DNA from: Martinezella multihospitum
GTDB taxonomy: Bacteria > Pseudomonadota > Alphaproteobacteria > Rhizobiales > Rhizobiaceae
Reading direction: 5' to 3'
DNA length: 64,000 nucleotides
NCBI RefSeq assembly: GCF_900094585.1
Contig: NZ_FMAG01000009.1
Span: 228,063-292,062 of the forward strand
Part shown: one piece after another, positions 34,004-45,423 of the stretch
Layout of the letters: each line of letters starts with the position of its first letter
How positions within the stretch are numbered: position 1 is the stretch's first letter
Made by a program: the position numbers and the translations under genes
The notes under the pieces: model-generated
The model's database searches: none
What the model was told of the DNA's origin: nothing
The model's input: only the letters and a program-made list of their open reading frames with translations

Positions 34004-35261
34004 GCGACAGGATCTTTTCGCGCAGCAGCTTCGCCATGTTGCGGGTGCTGCGATACATATGCAGCTGCGTGGTCACCTGACGGACATCACGGTCGCCGTT
34101 CGGCGTCAGCCCGATGATGAGCGTGCCCATCTCCTCACGTTCGTGCCAGAAGCGGCTCATGATCGGATGATCCGGGACGGCGCAGGAATCGGAGCGGACG
34201 ACGTTGGCGTCGTCGAGATGCCATTCCGTCAACTCGCCCATCAGTAGCTTGCCAGGCGAATAGCGGGCATAGGCCTCGTCGAATGCCGTCTTCCATGTAT
34301 AGGCCTCGCCACCCATGATCAGCACGATCATCGAGGCGACGGCCTTGCCATTGAGATCAATGGTGTGAATGCGCACGGCATCGATGGCTGCAAGATTGGA
34401 AATCGCCTCGCGGGCGAAGGCGGCATGGTGGCGGTCAGTGACGAGCGCCGAGCGCTTCTTGCCCTTCCAGCCGCTTGCTTCCAGCGCCAGGAACTCTTCC
34501 ATGCGGAGATGAATGTCGCGGGGTTGGCGGGCGACGTTGTAGCCGACCTCGCCCTGATTTTCCAAAAGCCGCCATTGCCGGCGCATTTCGCGCAAATGGC
34601 TGTTGGAGATTGTCCGCTTGAGATAGGTGAGCGCGTCGTCGCTGCTCTGAAGCATCGGGCGTTGGAACGGATTGGCGACGGCGATCGGCAGGTTCCGGCC
34701 GATGGCAATGACCTTGGCCATCTGCACGAAGTGACCGTTCAGGCGCACATCCGGCAGCACGAGCGTTGTTGGCAGGTGCAATTCCGGCCGGGCCAGCGCT
34801 TCGAGGAGATTGTCGAGCGTCTCGCCGGCATCCTCGGCGTCGAGGAGCGGCGTGCCGAGCGGGCCGAAGGAATTCGACCAGACGCGGACGATCGACGGGC
34901 CGATCGCAAAGCCCGGCTTGTCGACGGTAAAGGGCATCAGCAGACGCATGCGGCTGCGCGTGCTGTTATTGTCGCGCATCAGCGCCAACCGCACCTGCCG
35001 GTCCTCGAGGCGAGGCATGGCGGGCGCGAGGAAGCGGCCGGAAAAGAAGACATTCGGCTCCATGGCGCGGTTGGACAAGAAGTCCAGCTCGTCCTGCAGC
35101 TCGTAGCCGAGCTTGCCGGGATAGAGGCACAGTTCGCGGCCGGCGCGGCCGATCTCGACGCGGGCCTCGGCCTTCGGCGTTTCGAAGTGCAGCGCTGCGA
35201 GCGTATGCGTGAGGGCGTTCACTTGGCTATCGGTGGTTTCGGTGTAGGGAGGACGTGCCAT
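33990..35261 (-). CDS. CelD/BcsL-like GNAT acetyltransferase
   Basis: A 423-residue protein with a C-terminal GNAT fold of the FemAB/CelD type: GKAVASMIVLIMGGEAYTW followed by Y-S-P-G-K-L-L-M with the acetyl-CoA loop. CelD-like proteins are found in polysaccharide loci and are thought to acylate sugar or lipid groups. Its stop is fused to the start region of nothing else on this strand, but its start lies only 2 bp after the flippase stop, indicating one operon with it. Function in surface polysaccharide decoration is inference. Confidence 0.72.
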   Translation of the reverse strand: MARPPYTETTDSQVNALTHTLAALHFETPKAEARVEIGRAGRELCLYPGKLGYELQDELDFLSNRAMEPNVFFSGRFLAPAMPRLEDRQVRLALMRDNNSTRSRMRLLMPFTVDKPGFAIGPSIVRVWSNSFGPLGTPLLDAEDAGETLDNLLEALARPELHLPTTLVLPDVRLNGHFVQMAKVIAIGRNLPIAVANPFQRPMLQSSDDALTYLKRTISNSHLREMRRQWRLLENQGEVGYNVARQPRDIHLRMEEFLALEASGWKGKKRSALVTDRHHAAFAREAISNLAAIDAVRIHTIDLNGKAVASMIVLIMGGEAYTWKTAFDEAYARYSPGKLLMGELTEWHLDDANVVRSDSCAVPDHPIMSRFWHEREEMGTLIIGLTPNGDRDVRQVTTQLHMYRSTRNMAKLLREKILSLTKR

Positions 35262-35263
35262 GA

Positions 35264-36679
35264 TCAGAAAGCCCTCGTTGCCGGTGGCGCCGCAGGGCGG
35301 CGGATGAGGGCGAATAGAGTGATGCCGAGCGCACGGCGGACGGCGATATGCAGGAGCAGGGCTTCGATCGCCATGGCGGCCGCGCCGGCGATAGCAGCGC
35401 CTTCGATGCCGAGATGCGGGATGAGCGCGATGTTCAGGCCGACATTGGCAACGAGCGCCACGGCATAGAGGTAGACACAGAGCATTTGCTTGTCAGCCAT
35501 GGTCAACAACACTTCCGCGGGGCCAACAAGCGCTCTTGCGAGAATGCCGGCAAGCAGGATCGCCATCACGATCTGGCCCTCGATGAAGGCGGCGCCGAAC
35601 AGCGAGAGCAGGAGTTGCCCCGCCGCCAGCACCACGAGACCGAGGGCAAGTGCTGGAAAGAAGGACCAACGCGTCGCTTCGGTCGCAAACGCTGCAAGCT
35701 TGCTTCGATCGCCTTCGGCCAGAATAGCGGCGAAACGCGGCCCGATGGCTGCCCTGACGGCAAAGGAGACAAAGAGCACCAGCGCCATCGTCTTGGCGGC
35801 GGCGAAATAGACGGCGACTTCATCCGGATCGAGGAAAATGCCGACAACGATGACGTCGGAATTGGTCAGCAGGTAGCCCACGCCTTCGACCAGGAAGATC
35901 GGCAGGGCGACCGCCGTCCAGGCGCTGAATTCGATGGCTTTCGGGCCGCCTGGATAATGGCGGCGCAGACGGAGCGTCACCGCGAGACACTGTAGCAGGA
36001 CGCTGGTGAAGGCGCCGGCGAGCGCGGCGGTCATGGCGGTGACGGCATCGCGCGGCGCGCCGGCGAGGATGGCGGCCACCATGAACAGCAATATCAGGGT
36101 CGGGCGGATGAGGAAGGTCGGGCTCAAGGCCATGATCGGCCAATGCTTGGCGCGCGCCGTGCCGTCCAGAACGTCTCCCAGCGAAATCATCGGCACGGCA
36201 ATCAGGCCGAGGAAGATCGGCATGACATAATAGTGCTCGACCATGCCGCGGAAGGCAAAGAGCAGCAGCGCACCGATCAGCGCCAACATGCCCGAGACGG
36301 CAACCACGAACAGGCGTGCGGTGGCGTTCAGGCCGCGAATGGCATCGTGATTGCCGCTGGCGTCATATTGCGGCAGGAAGCGGATGATGGCGGTCGGAAA
36401 GCCGAGGCAGGCGAGATTGCCGAACAGGATCATCAGCACCCAGACAAAGACGAAGATGCCGTATTCGAACCGTCCCATCAGGCGGGCAAGAATGATCTGT
36501 GAGAGGAAGGCGAGAGCTGCACCTGCGACGCGGATCGAGAAGGCGATCAGCGCCATGCGCTGCGAGACGGCCTTTTCATCCTGGCCGTTGAGCAGGGTGG
36601 CGACTTTACGCAGATACGGCGATAGCGCGGCCCGCAATGCGGACGGCAACATTCTTTCCGCTGTTTGAAAGACCGCCAT
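35264..36679 (-). CDS. Oligosaccharide flippase family membrane protein
   Basis: A 471-residue protein with about 12-14 transmembrane helices and the polysaccharide-transporter (Wzx/MOP) pattern, including RLMGRFEYGIFVFVWVL near 60 and LGIEGAAIAGAAAMAIEALL near the C-terminus. Such proteins move lipid-linked oligosaccharides across the inner membrane. The ATG at 36679 is used; a TTG 33 bp upstream is in frame. It is followed 2 bp later by the CelD-like gene. No glycosyltransferase genes are nearby. Confidence 0.85.
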   Translation of the reverse strand: MAVFQTAERMLPSALRAALSPYLRKVATLLNGQDEKAVSQRMALIAFSIRVAGAALAFLSQIILARLMGRFEYGIFVFVWVLMILFGNLACLGFPTAIIRFLPQYDASGNHDAIRGLNATARLFVVAVSGMLALIGALLLFAFRGMVEHYYVMPIFLGLIAVPMISLGDVLDGTARAKHWPIMALSPTFLIRPTLILLFMVAAILAGAPRDAVTAMTAALAGAFTSVLLQCLAVTLRLRRHYPGGPKAIEFSAWTAVALPIFLVEGVGYLLTNSDVIVVGIFLDPDEVAVYFAAAKTMALVLFVSFAVRAAIGPRFAAILAEGDRSKLAAFATEATRWSFFPALALGLVVLAAGQLLLSLFGAAFIEGQIVMAILLAGILARALVGPAEVLLTMADKQMLCVYLYAVALVANVGLNIALIPHLGIEGAAIAGAAAMAIEALLLHIAVRRALGITLFALIRRPAAPPATRAF

Positions 36680-36691
36680 GATCGATACGCA

Positions 36692-36704
36692 ATACTTTAA
36701 GTAT
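36692..36704. promoter_or_regulatory. 13-bp palindrome ATACTTTAAGTAT upstream of the flippase
   Basis: Perfect ATACTT/AAGTAT arms around a single T, 13 bp upstream of the flippase start codon. It could be an operator overlapping the transcript start. Only one copy is seen. Confidence 0.35.
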
Positions 36705-36928
36705 GATCCCAAACTCGCGCTAGTCTTGGCAGAGGAGAGTTAAGAATCGGTTCTTTCAATACCTAAAAGTGACGTTTCAGATGCGAAGGGTTGTTTATTG
36801 ATCTTGCCGGAAAGCAACTGTTGGATGCGACAGGTCGGCGGCAGGCCGGGGGTGAAAGCGACGCAGGAAACGGGTGGCAAAGGCCGCAGCAGCGATGCAG
36901 AGTCGGTGGGCTGCTGGAGGAGGTTGCC

Positions 36929-37558
36929 GTGCTCAAGCTTTACGATTATTTGCCGTCGCAGAACGGCTGGAAGGCCAGGGTTCTGTTCGGGTTGCTCGAT
37001 ATTCCGTATCAGACTCACCTGGTATCGATCTTCGAAGGCGAGGGGCGCACGGATGCCTTTCTCGATCTCAATCCGGCAGGCGGCATCCCCGTTCTCGAGC
37101 TGGAGGACGGGCGCACGATCGCAGAATCGAACGCTATCCTCACCTACGTCGCCGATGGTACGCGATTTCTCCCGGAGGACCGCTATCAGCGCGCTAAGGT
37201 CATGCAATGGCTGTTCTTCGAGCAGTATCATGTCGAGCCGGTCATCGGCACGCTGCGCTTCTGGACATTGACGGGACGGCTGGAGCTCAATCCGGCTATG
37301 GTCGAAGCCAAGCGCGCGGGTGGCCTTCGCGCTCTCGCCGCATTGGAGCGCGGGCTGAAGACCACGCCCTTTCTGGCAGGCGAGGTGTTTTCGATCGCCG
37401 ATATAGCGGTTTACGCCTATGCCCACAGGGCGGCGGATTGTGGTTTCGCTCTCGACGACTATCCGGCGCTCACCGCATGGTTCGATCGCGCGCTTGACGT
37501 TATCGGGCCTGGCTATCCGGTCCATCTCTACAGCGAAGATCCGCATACCGCCGTTTGA
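36929..37558 (+). CDS. Glutathione S-transferase family protein
   Basis: A 209-residue protein with the GST N-terminal thioredoxin-like fold (KLYDYLPSQNGWKARVLF), the glutathione-binding block GGIPVLELEDGRTIAESNAIL with the cis-proline and ES motif, and a helical C-terminal domain with the N-capping box FSIADIAVYAY. The substrate is unknown. The start is a GTG at 36929 with GGAGGAGG five bases upstream, much better supported than any ATG in the longer frame. It is divergent from the flippase gene. Confidence 0.88.
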   Translation: MLKLYDYLPSQNGWKARVLFGLLDIPYQTHLVSIFEGEGRTDAFLDLNPAGGIPVLELEDGRTIAESNAILTYVADGTRFLPEDRYQRAKVMQWLFFEQYHVEPVIGTLRFWTLTGRLELNPAMVEAKRAGGLRALAALERGLKTTPFLAGEVFSIADIAVYAYAHRAADCGFALDDYPALTAWFDRALDVIGPGYPVHLYSEDPHTAV

Positions 37559-37610
37559 GGGTGCTTGGAGTTTCGATCGCTGCTCAGCTTCAACGTAGTG
37601 TAAACAAAAA

Positions 37611-37630
37611 ATGCCGCCCGGAGGCGGCAT
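37611..37630 (-). terminator. Rho-independent terminator of secA
   Basis: Arms ATGCCGCC and GGCGGCAT (37611-37618/37623-37630) with a 4-base loop. On the minus strand the stem is followed by TTTTTGTTTA, a good U-tract, 30 bp after the secA stop. Confidence 0.85.
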
Positions 37631-37659
37631 TTCGTTCAGTTGGCATCGGGTCGAAGACC

Positions 37660-40380
<2,721 letters not shown>

Positions 40381-40626
40381 GTGACTGGTCCTTTCTGAGA
40401 TTTCATCCGGCCGTTTCCTGCTTGATCCCTTCCCGAAAAAAACGGGAGTATAGCATAAAACGGCCGGAAACTGTTCTGGACGCGAGGTTGCGTGACAGAT
40501 AAGAGGGGGGTCGATTGATGTCAACGGGATTTGGCCGATACAGAAAGGCCACATTCTCCTGCTGAAGGCTTTTTCACGCCGGATTCACATCTGTCGAGCC
40601 GGTCGAGATCACCGAAGGGTTATTTT

Positions 40627-41550
40627 ATGTTGAAGTACAACAAACTTGCTGCGGTTGCTTTCGCAACAATCTTTACCTTCCACGGGCCGGTCTTCGCGGC
40701 TGATGCCAAGGATCCCGTTGTCGCCAAGGTCGGCGATGTCGAAATCCATCAATCCGAACTCGATCTGGCAATCGCCAACCTCGATCCGCAGCTCGGCCAG
40801 CTTCCGGATGACCAGAAGAAGGTCGCAGCACTTTCGGCCTCGGTCGATGTGAAGCTGCTGTCGCAGAAGGCTGCCGCCGAGAAGCTCGACCAGACGCCGG
40901 ACTTCCAGGCCCACATGGCCTATCTGCGCGACCGCGAGCTGCACAATGCCTACTTCAAGGCTCACGTTGCCGACTCCATCAAGGATGACGAAGTCAAGGC
41001 CCGTTACGACAAGGAAGTCGCAGCTCTGCCGAAACAGGAAGAGGTTCATGCCCGCCACATCCTCGTAAAGACCGAGGATGAAGCCAAGGCGATCATCAAG
41101 GAACTCGATGCCGGCAAGGATTTCGCCACACTCGCCAAGGAAAAGTCGACCGACCCGAACAAGGCCGACGGCGGCGATCTCGGCTATTTCGGCCATGGCC
41201 GCATGGTCAAGGAATTCGAGGACGCGGCTTTCGCGCTTCCTGTGGGAACCTACACGAAGACGCCGGTCAAGACCGATTTCGGCTGGCACGTCATCAAGGT
41301 CGAAGACAAGCGCAATGCTCCTCCTCCGCCGTTCGACCAGGTCAAGGACCAGGTTCGTCAGCTCGTCATGCGCGACAAGTATCTTGAACTCCTGAATCAG
41401 GCCAAGCAGGATACCAAGGTCGTCATCAACGACCCGGCTCTCAGCAAGGCCTATGACGATGCGCAGAAGCAGCAGGACGCAGCACCGGCCGATGACGCCG
41501 TTGCGCCTGCCGATGGTGCAGCAGCGCCTGACGCGCAGCCGCAGCAGTAA
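40627..41550 (+). CDS. Exported parvulin-type peptidylprolyl isomerase
   Basis: A 307-residue periplasmic protein. A signal peptide with likely cleavage after A24 (VFA-AD) is followed by a SurA-N-like helical region, then a parvulin domain with VHARHILVKTEDEAK, AKEKSTDPNKADGGDLGYF and FGWHVIKVED. The tail is alanine- and proline-rich with acidic residues. It catalyses cis-trans prolyl isomerisation and probably acts as a chaperone for outer-membrane proteins. It faces secA across a 246-bp divergent region. Confidence 0.92.
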   Translation: MLKYNKLAAVAFATIFTFHGPVFAADAKDPVVAKVGDVEIHQSELDLAIANLDPQLGQLPDDQKKVAALSASVDVKLLSQKAAAEKLDQTPDFQAHMAYLRDRELHNAYFKAHVADSIKDDEVKARYDKEVAALPKQEEVHARHILVKTEDEAKAIIKELDAGKDFATLAKEKSTDPNKADGGDLGYFGHGRMVKEFEDAAFALPVGTYTKTPVKTDFGWHVIKVEDKRNAPPPPFDQVKDQVRQLVMRDKYLELLNQAKQDTKVVINDPALSKAYDDAQKQQDAAPADDAVAPADGAAAPDAQPQQ

Positions 41551-41573
41551 GTAGTCGCGAATAGAATCATTCA

Positions 41574-41594
41574 GGGCCCGGTTTTTCCGGGCCC
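41574..41594 (+). terminator. GC-rich hairpin between parvulin gene and argJ
   Basis: Perfect arms GGGCCCGG and CCGGGCCC around TTTTT, 23 bp after the parvulin stop and 21 bp before the argJ start. The tail TTCACT is only weakly U-rich, so it may attenuate rather than end transcription. Confidence 0.6.
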
Positions 41595-41615
41595 TTCACT
41601 ATCAGGGTGGCTCTC

Positions 41616-42857
41616 ATGTCCGGTTCCGTTTCTCCGCTCGCTCCTAAAACCTTTACTGCCATGCCCGCCCTTCGCGGCGTGCGCATGACCACGGCATCCG
41701 CCGGCATCAAGTACAAGAACCGGACCGACGTCCTGCTGATGGTCTTCGATAAGCCCGCGGCCGTTGCCGGCGTCTTCACCCGCTCGAAATGCCCTTCGGC
41801 TCCGGTCGATTTCTGCCGGAAGAACCTGGCCCACGGCAGCGCCCGCGCCGTCGTCGTCAATTCCGGCAATGCCAATGCCTTCACCGGCCTGAAGGGGCGC
41901 CAGGCGACGGAATTGACCGCCAAGTCCGCGGCTGCGGCCGTCGGCTGCAGTGAGAACGAAGTCTATCTCGCCTCGACAGGCGTTATCGGCGAACCGCTTG
42001 ACGCCACCAAGTTTGCCGGCGTGCTCGACACGATGGCGAAGGATGCCGTTAGCGACTTCTGGTTCGAGGCCGCCAAGGCGATCATGACCACGGATACCTA
42101 TCCGAAGGTTGCGACCCGCACAGCCGAGATCGGCGGCGTCAAGGTGACCATCAACGGCATCGCCAAGGGTGCTGGCATGATTGCCCCTGACATGGCGACG
42201 ATGCTCTCCTTCGTCGTCACCGATGCCGATATCTCCTCTTCAGCTTTGCAGACGCTGCTGTCCGAAGGCGTCGGCCCGAGCTTCAATTCCATGACGGTCG
42301 ACAGCGACACGTCGACTTCGGACACTCTGATGCTGTTTGCCACGGGTGCCGCCGCAGCTGACGGTCAGGCGCATATCGACCGCGCCGACGATCCAAAGCT
42401 TGCCGGCTTCCGCGCCGCGCTCAACGAATTGCTGAAGGATCTCGCCATCCAGGTCGTGCGCGACGGCGAAGGCGCGACCAAGATGCTCGAAATCACCGTA
42501 ACCGGCGCTGAAAGCGACGCGGCTGCCAAGCGCATCGCCCTTTCGATCGCCAATTCGCCGCTGGTCAAGACCGCGGCTGCCGGTGAAGATGCCAATTGGG
42601 GTCGTGTCGTCATGGCGGTCGGCAAGGCCGGCGAAATGGCGGATCGCGACAAGCTCGCCATCTGGTTCGGCGATGTCCGCGTCGCCGTCAACGGCGAGCG
42701 TGATGCTTCCTATTCGGAAGAAGCTGCGTCTAATGTCATGAAGCAGCAGGATATTCCCGTGAAGGTCGATCTCGGCCTTGGCAATGGTCGGGCGACGGTC
42801 TGGACCTGCGACCTCACCAAGGAATATGTTGCCATCAATGGCGACTACCGGAGCTGA
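41616..42857 (+). CDS. argJ: Bifunctional glutamate N-acetyltransferase / amino-acid acetyltransferase
   Basis: The 413-residue precursor of ArgJ. KGAGMIAPDMATMLSF near residues 185-200 holds the self-cleavage site between Ala and Thr, the Thr becoming the nucleophile of the beta chain. It recycles the acetyl group from N-acetylornithine to glutamate and can start the arginine pathway with acetyl-CoA. The ATG at 41616 is preferred over a GTG nine bases upstream. It is followed 10 bp later by a GNAT gene, likely one operon with mutT. Confidence 0.95.
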   Translation: MSGSVSPLAPKTFTAMPALRGVRMTTASAGIKYKNRTDVLLMVFDKPAAVAGVFTRSKCPSAPVDFCRKNLAHGSARAVVVNSGNANAFTGLKGRQATELTAKSAAAAVGCSENEVYLASTGVIGEPLDATKFAGVLDTMAKDAVSDFWFEAAKAIMTTDTYPKVATRTAEIGGVKVTINGIAKGAGMIAPDMATMLSFVVTDADISSSALQTLLSEGVGPSFNSMTVDSDTSTSDTLMLFATGAAAADGQAHIDRADDPKLAGFRAALNELLKDLAIQVVRDGEGATKMLEITVTGAESDAAAKRIALSIANSPLVKTAAAGEDANWGRVVMAVGKAGEMADRDKLAIWFGDVRVAVNGERDASYSEEAASNVMKQQDIPVKVDLGLGNGRATVWTCDLTKEYVAINGDYRS

Positions 42858-42867
42858 TACCTAGCTG

Positions 42868-43647
42868 ATGCATGCGCAGTCCACGATAAACAAGTTGCCC
42901 TTGGTGCGCAGGCTGGAAGCCGTCGGCTTCCGGGCCTGGCCCGCCTCGTCGGTGCAATATGATGGCAGCTGGCAGATCCGGCTAACGGCGGGTCATCCGT
43001 CGAAGCGGCTGAATTCTGTCGTGCCGCTCGATCCCTCCGATCATCGCGATCTCGAAATCCGGCTGGCGAAGGCGCAGCGCAAGTTCGAGGCCTATGGCAG
43101 GCCGATGGTCGTGCGCGAGACGCCGCTCGCCTCGCGGAAGCTCATCGAGCTCTTGCGGGAGCACGGCTGGACGTGCTTCGACGAGACGATCGTCATGACC
43201 GCCAATCTCGTCGATCTTGAATTGCCCGACATGCTGGATCATCTGCCGAGCCACGATGTCGGCCGTTTTGTCGATGCGAGCCTCATCGTCGATGAGGCCG
43301 ATCCGGCTCTGAAGCCGGCATTGGCCGAGGTGGTTAGCGGCATCAAGCCGCCATCGGGCCTCTTTGTCATCGAAAATGATGATGCCGGACCGGTGGCGAC
43401 AACGCTCTGCGTACAGGATAATGATCTTGCCGGCATCATGTCGGTTGCCGTCTCGCCGCAGCATCGGCGCAAGGGCCTCGGAGCCGAGATCCTGACTTCG
43501 GCGCTTCGCTGGGCCCGCATGCGCAGCGCCAAGACCGCCTGGCTGCAGGTCAGCGCCGACAATGCGCCGGCTTTGGCGCTCTATGTCCACTTCGGCTTCC
43601 GCGAAGCCTATCGTTATTGCTATTGGCAACCGCCGGGGAATGTATGA
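42868..43647 (+). CDS. GNAT family N-acetyltransferase
   Basis: The 259-residue protein has an N-terminal domain of about 130 residues not typical of short GNATs and a C-terminal GNAT fold: SVAVSPQHRRKGLGAEILT (motif A with R-R-K-G-L-G), followed by ADNAPALALYVHFGF (motif B). The substrate is unknown. Its tight position between argJ (10 bp) and mutT (4-bp overlap) gives a conserved-looking operon but no clear pathway link. Confidence 0.87.
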   Translation: MHAQSTINKLPLVRRLEAVGFRAWPASSVQYDGSWQIRLTAGHPSKRLNSVVPLDPSDHRDLEIRLAKAQRKFEAYGRPMVVRETPLASRKLIELLREHGWTCFDETIVMTANLVDLELPDMLDHLPSHDVGRFVDASLIVDEADPALKPALAEVVSGIKPPSGLFVIENDDAGPVATTLCVQDNDLAGIMSVAVSPQHRRKGLGAEILTSALRWARMRSAKTAWLQVSADNAPALALYVHFGFREAYRYCYWQPPGNV

Positions 43648-44057
43648 GCGAAACTGGCCGAAAGATCGTCCTCGTTGCCGCCTGTGCGCTCATCGATGTG
43701 GATGGACGTATCCTGCTGGCGCAGCGTCCTGAGGGTAAATCGCTCGCCGGCCTCTGGGAATTTCCCGGCGGCAAGGTGGAAGCCGGCGAAACGCCGGAGG
43801 AGACCCTGGTGCGCGAACTCCAAGAAGAGCTTGGCATCCAGACGAAGATCGCCTGCCTTGCGCCCCTGACCTTTGCCAGCCACACCTATGAGACCTTCCA
43901 TCTGCTGATGCCGCTTTATATCTGCCGGCGTTACGAAGGAATCCCGCATGGCCGGGAAGGACAGGCGATCAAATGGGTGCGGCCGCAGGCTCTGCGTGAT
44001 TACCCCATGCCGCCGGCCGACGAGCCGCTGATCCCCTTCCTGCAGGATCTGCTTTAA
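43644..44057 (+). CDS. mutT: MutT-type Nudix pyrophosphohydrolase
   Basis: The 137-residue Nudix protein has FPGGKVEAGETPEETLVREL and the catalytic end ELQEELGI, satisfying the GX5EX7REUXEEXGU box. It starts with an ATGA overlap with the GNAT gene stop, so translation is coupled. MutT removes 8-oxo-dGTP from the nucleotide pool; the N-terminal VAACALIDVDGRILLAQRP fits this group well. Confidence 0.9.
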   Translation: MSETGRKIVLVAACALIDVDGRILLAQRPEGKSLAGLWEFPGGKVEAGETPEETLVRELQEELGIQTKIACLAPLTFASHTYETFHLLMPLYICRRYEGIPHGREGQAIKWVRPQALRDYPMPPADEPLIPFLQDLL

Positions 44058-44107
44058 CGGCGCTCTCGCTCAGGTTCGGTACTTGGCCGGCCAGAATCGC
44101 CTTCGGG

Positions 44108-44434
44108 TCAGATGTCTTTGAAACGGAAGTTCGACTTGGTGAGCTGATCGAGGCTTTGTGCCATCGACTCGCGGTGAGACGGCTCTGTTTTCGGTGTTCT
44201 CCGTAACAGCTCCGTCAGCATTTCCGATTGTCTGGCTGAATCCCGGCGGATCACCTCCAGATGTTCGAGCATCAAGCCAAACGTAAAGATCACGGCGCCA
44301 CAAAATCCATATAGAAGGATGACGACCAGCCCCGCGACAAGGCCGCCTATGCCGCCGACGGCAACCATCCAGACGGCCATCGCGACCGCCAGGGCTATAA
44401 CGAGGCCGCCGACGACTTTAAACAATCCCACCAT
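44108..44434 (-). CDS. Small two-helix membrane protein, hypothetical
   Basis: A 108-residue protein with two adjacent hydrophobic segments (about 5-27 and 31-54) and a charged C-terminal half (EHLEVIRRDSARQSEML) likely to be a cytoplasmic helix. I do not recognise the family. It is convergent with mutT and divergent from the pilin-related gene at 44824, with a 389-bp AT-richer gap upstream. Confidence 0.6.
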   Translation of the reverse strand: MVGLFKVVGGLVIALAVAMAVWMVAVGGIGGLVAGLVVILLYGFCGAVIFTFGLMLEHLEVIRRDSARQSEMLTELLRRTPKTEPSHRESMAQSLDQLTKSNFRFKDI

Positions 44435-44823
44435 ATATTAGCCCAGATGCAACTTATGATGACAATATCTCGCGGATAGATTGCGTCAATGCGAGCAAAT
44501 ATCAACCTCAATTTATTGGAGTGGAAAGTACTCAATATGTTCTTTAGCGTGTGCTTGTCTGCGCGATCTGGCGCCTGATGCGAAGCTTGAACCTTCTGGA
44601 GTTTTTGCAGCGCACATTTGGTGCATCGAGAGACGACACATCACAAGTATGGTTAACGGGAATTAGCCATTTAATATCAGGCCGATAGTGCGAATCACGA
44701 ACTGTCCCAGAACTTTACGTCTCATTAATTTGCATGTGGATATTAAGGGATCGTTTATGACCTTCTGGCATTGAATTCTCTCAATCAAGCGGTTGTTGGG
44801 TGCGTTAAAGAAGGCTTGACATA
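44435..44823. other. AT-richer intergenic region before the pilin pair
   Basis: 389 bp with no ORF that has a ribosome binding site or family similarity. Composition is clearly lower in GC than the flanks. TTAAC at 44655-44659 and TTTAA near 44668 resemble parts of a CtrA site, which controls pilin genes in Caulobacter, but the spacing is wrong. I see no stable hairpin or riboswitch. Confidence 0.4.
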
Positions 44824-45141
44824 ATGGACGACGATTTCTGGAAAGCTGTTCAGGAAAAAGAGCAGTCCTATTCCACGTCGCGCAGGACGGGCGCGTTGAA
44901 TATCGCTTTGCTGTTCGGTACGGCGGCGGTCGCGCTTTCGCTTATTCTCACGCCGATGCTCTCCGACAAATCAAAGTCGCGCGTGCTTGCAAGCGCGCCG
45001 GATATTGACAATATTACGACGGGTTCGATCCCGCAGACGGAAAACGGCAAGCGTTATACGATCCGCCGCAGCGTTCTGCAGCAGGAACCGGGTTCGGTCT
45101 GCATCGTCCAGGGTTATGGTGCCGATAGCGGCTGCCAATAG
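44824..45141 (+). CDS. Small membrane-anchored protein next to Flp pilin, hypothetical
   Basis: A 105-residue protein: 23 polar residues, one membrane helix at about 25-45, then a periplasmic-type region with TTGSIPQ and two cysteines (C93, C104) that may form a disulfide. I do not recognise a domain. Position 76 bp before a Flp pilin gene on the same strand suggests co-expression, but no pilus assembly gene is near. Confidence 0.6.
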   Translation: MDDDFWKAVQEKEQSYSTSRRTGALNIALLFGTAAVALSLILTPMLSDKSKSRVLASAPDIDNITTGSIPQTENGKRYTIRRSVLQQEPGSVCIVQGYGADSGCQ

Positions 45142-45217
45142 TGCATGAGCATAGCCTGCCGGATGCCATGACGAGCATCGGATTCATCTGTTGTCCAATG
45201 CTGGGAGCCTCGAGCCT

Positions 45218-45403
45218 ATGCGTTCCGTTCGGCGTATTTTCACCGACAAGACCGGTGCCACGGTCATCGAATACGGCCTCATCGCCGCCTTGATGTCGGC
45301 TGCAATCATCAGTGGTGTCGGTGCCTTTGGCGGTAGCCTCTCAAGCACATTCAATATTCTGTCCAATACGATCCAGAATTCCGCCGCCTCCCAGAACAAC
45401 TGA
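45218..45403 (+). CDS. Flp/Fap type IVb pilin
   Basis: A 61-residue prepilin. The leader ends KTG, and cleavage after G13 leaves ATVIEYGLIA with Glu at position +5 (E18), followed by a long hydrophobic helix; this is the Flp pilin signature. Mature protein would be about 48 residues and form thin tight-adherence pili. ATG at 45218 is used; GGGAG lies about 10 bases upstream. The tad/cpa assembly genes are not in this window. Confidence 0.9.
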   Translation: MRSVRRIFTDKTGATVIEYGLIAALMSAAIISGVGAFGGSLSSTFNILSNTIQNSAASQNN

Positions 45404-45423
45404 CGCGGCTGGCAAACCTCCGG

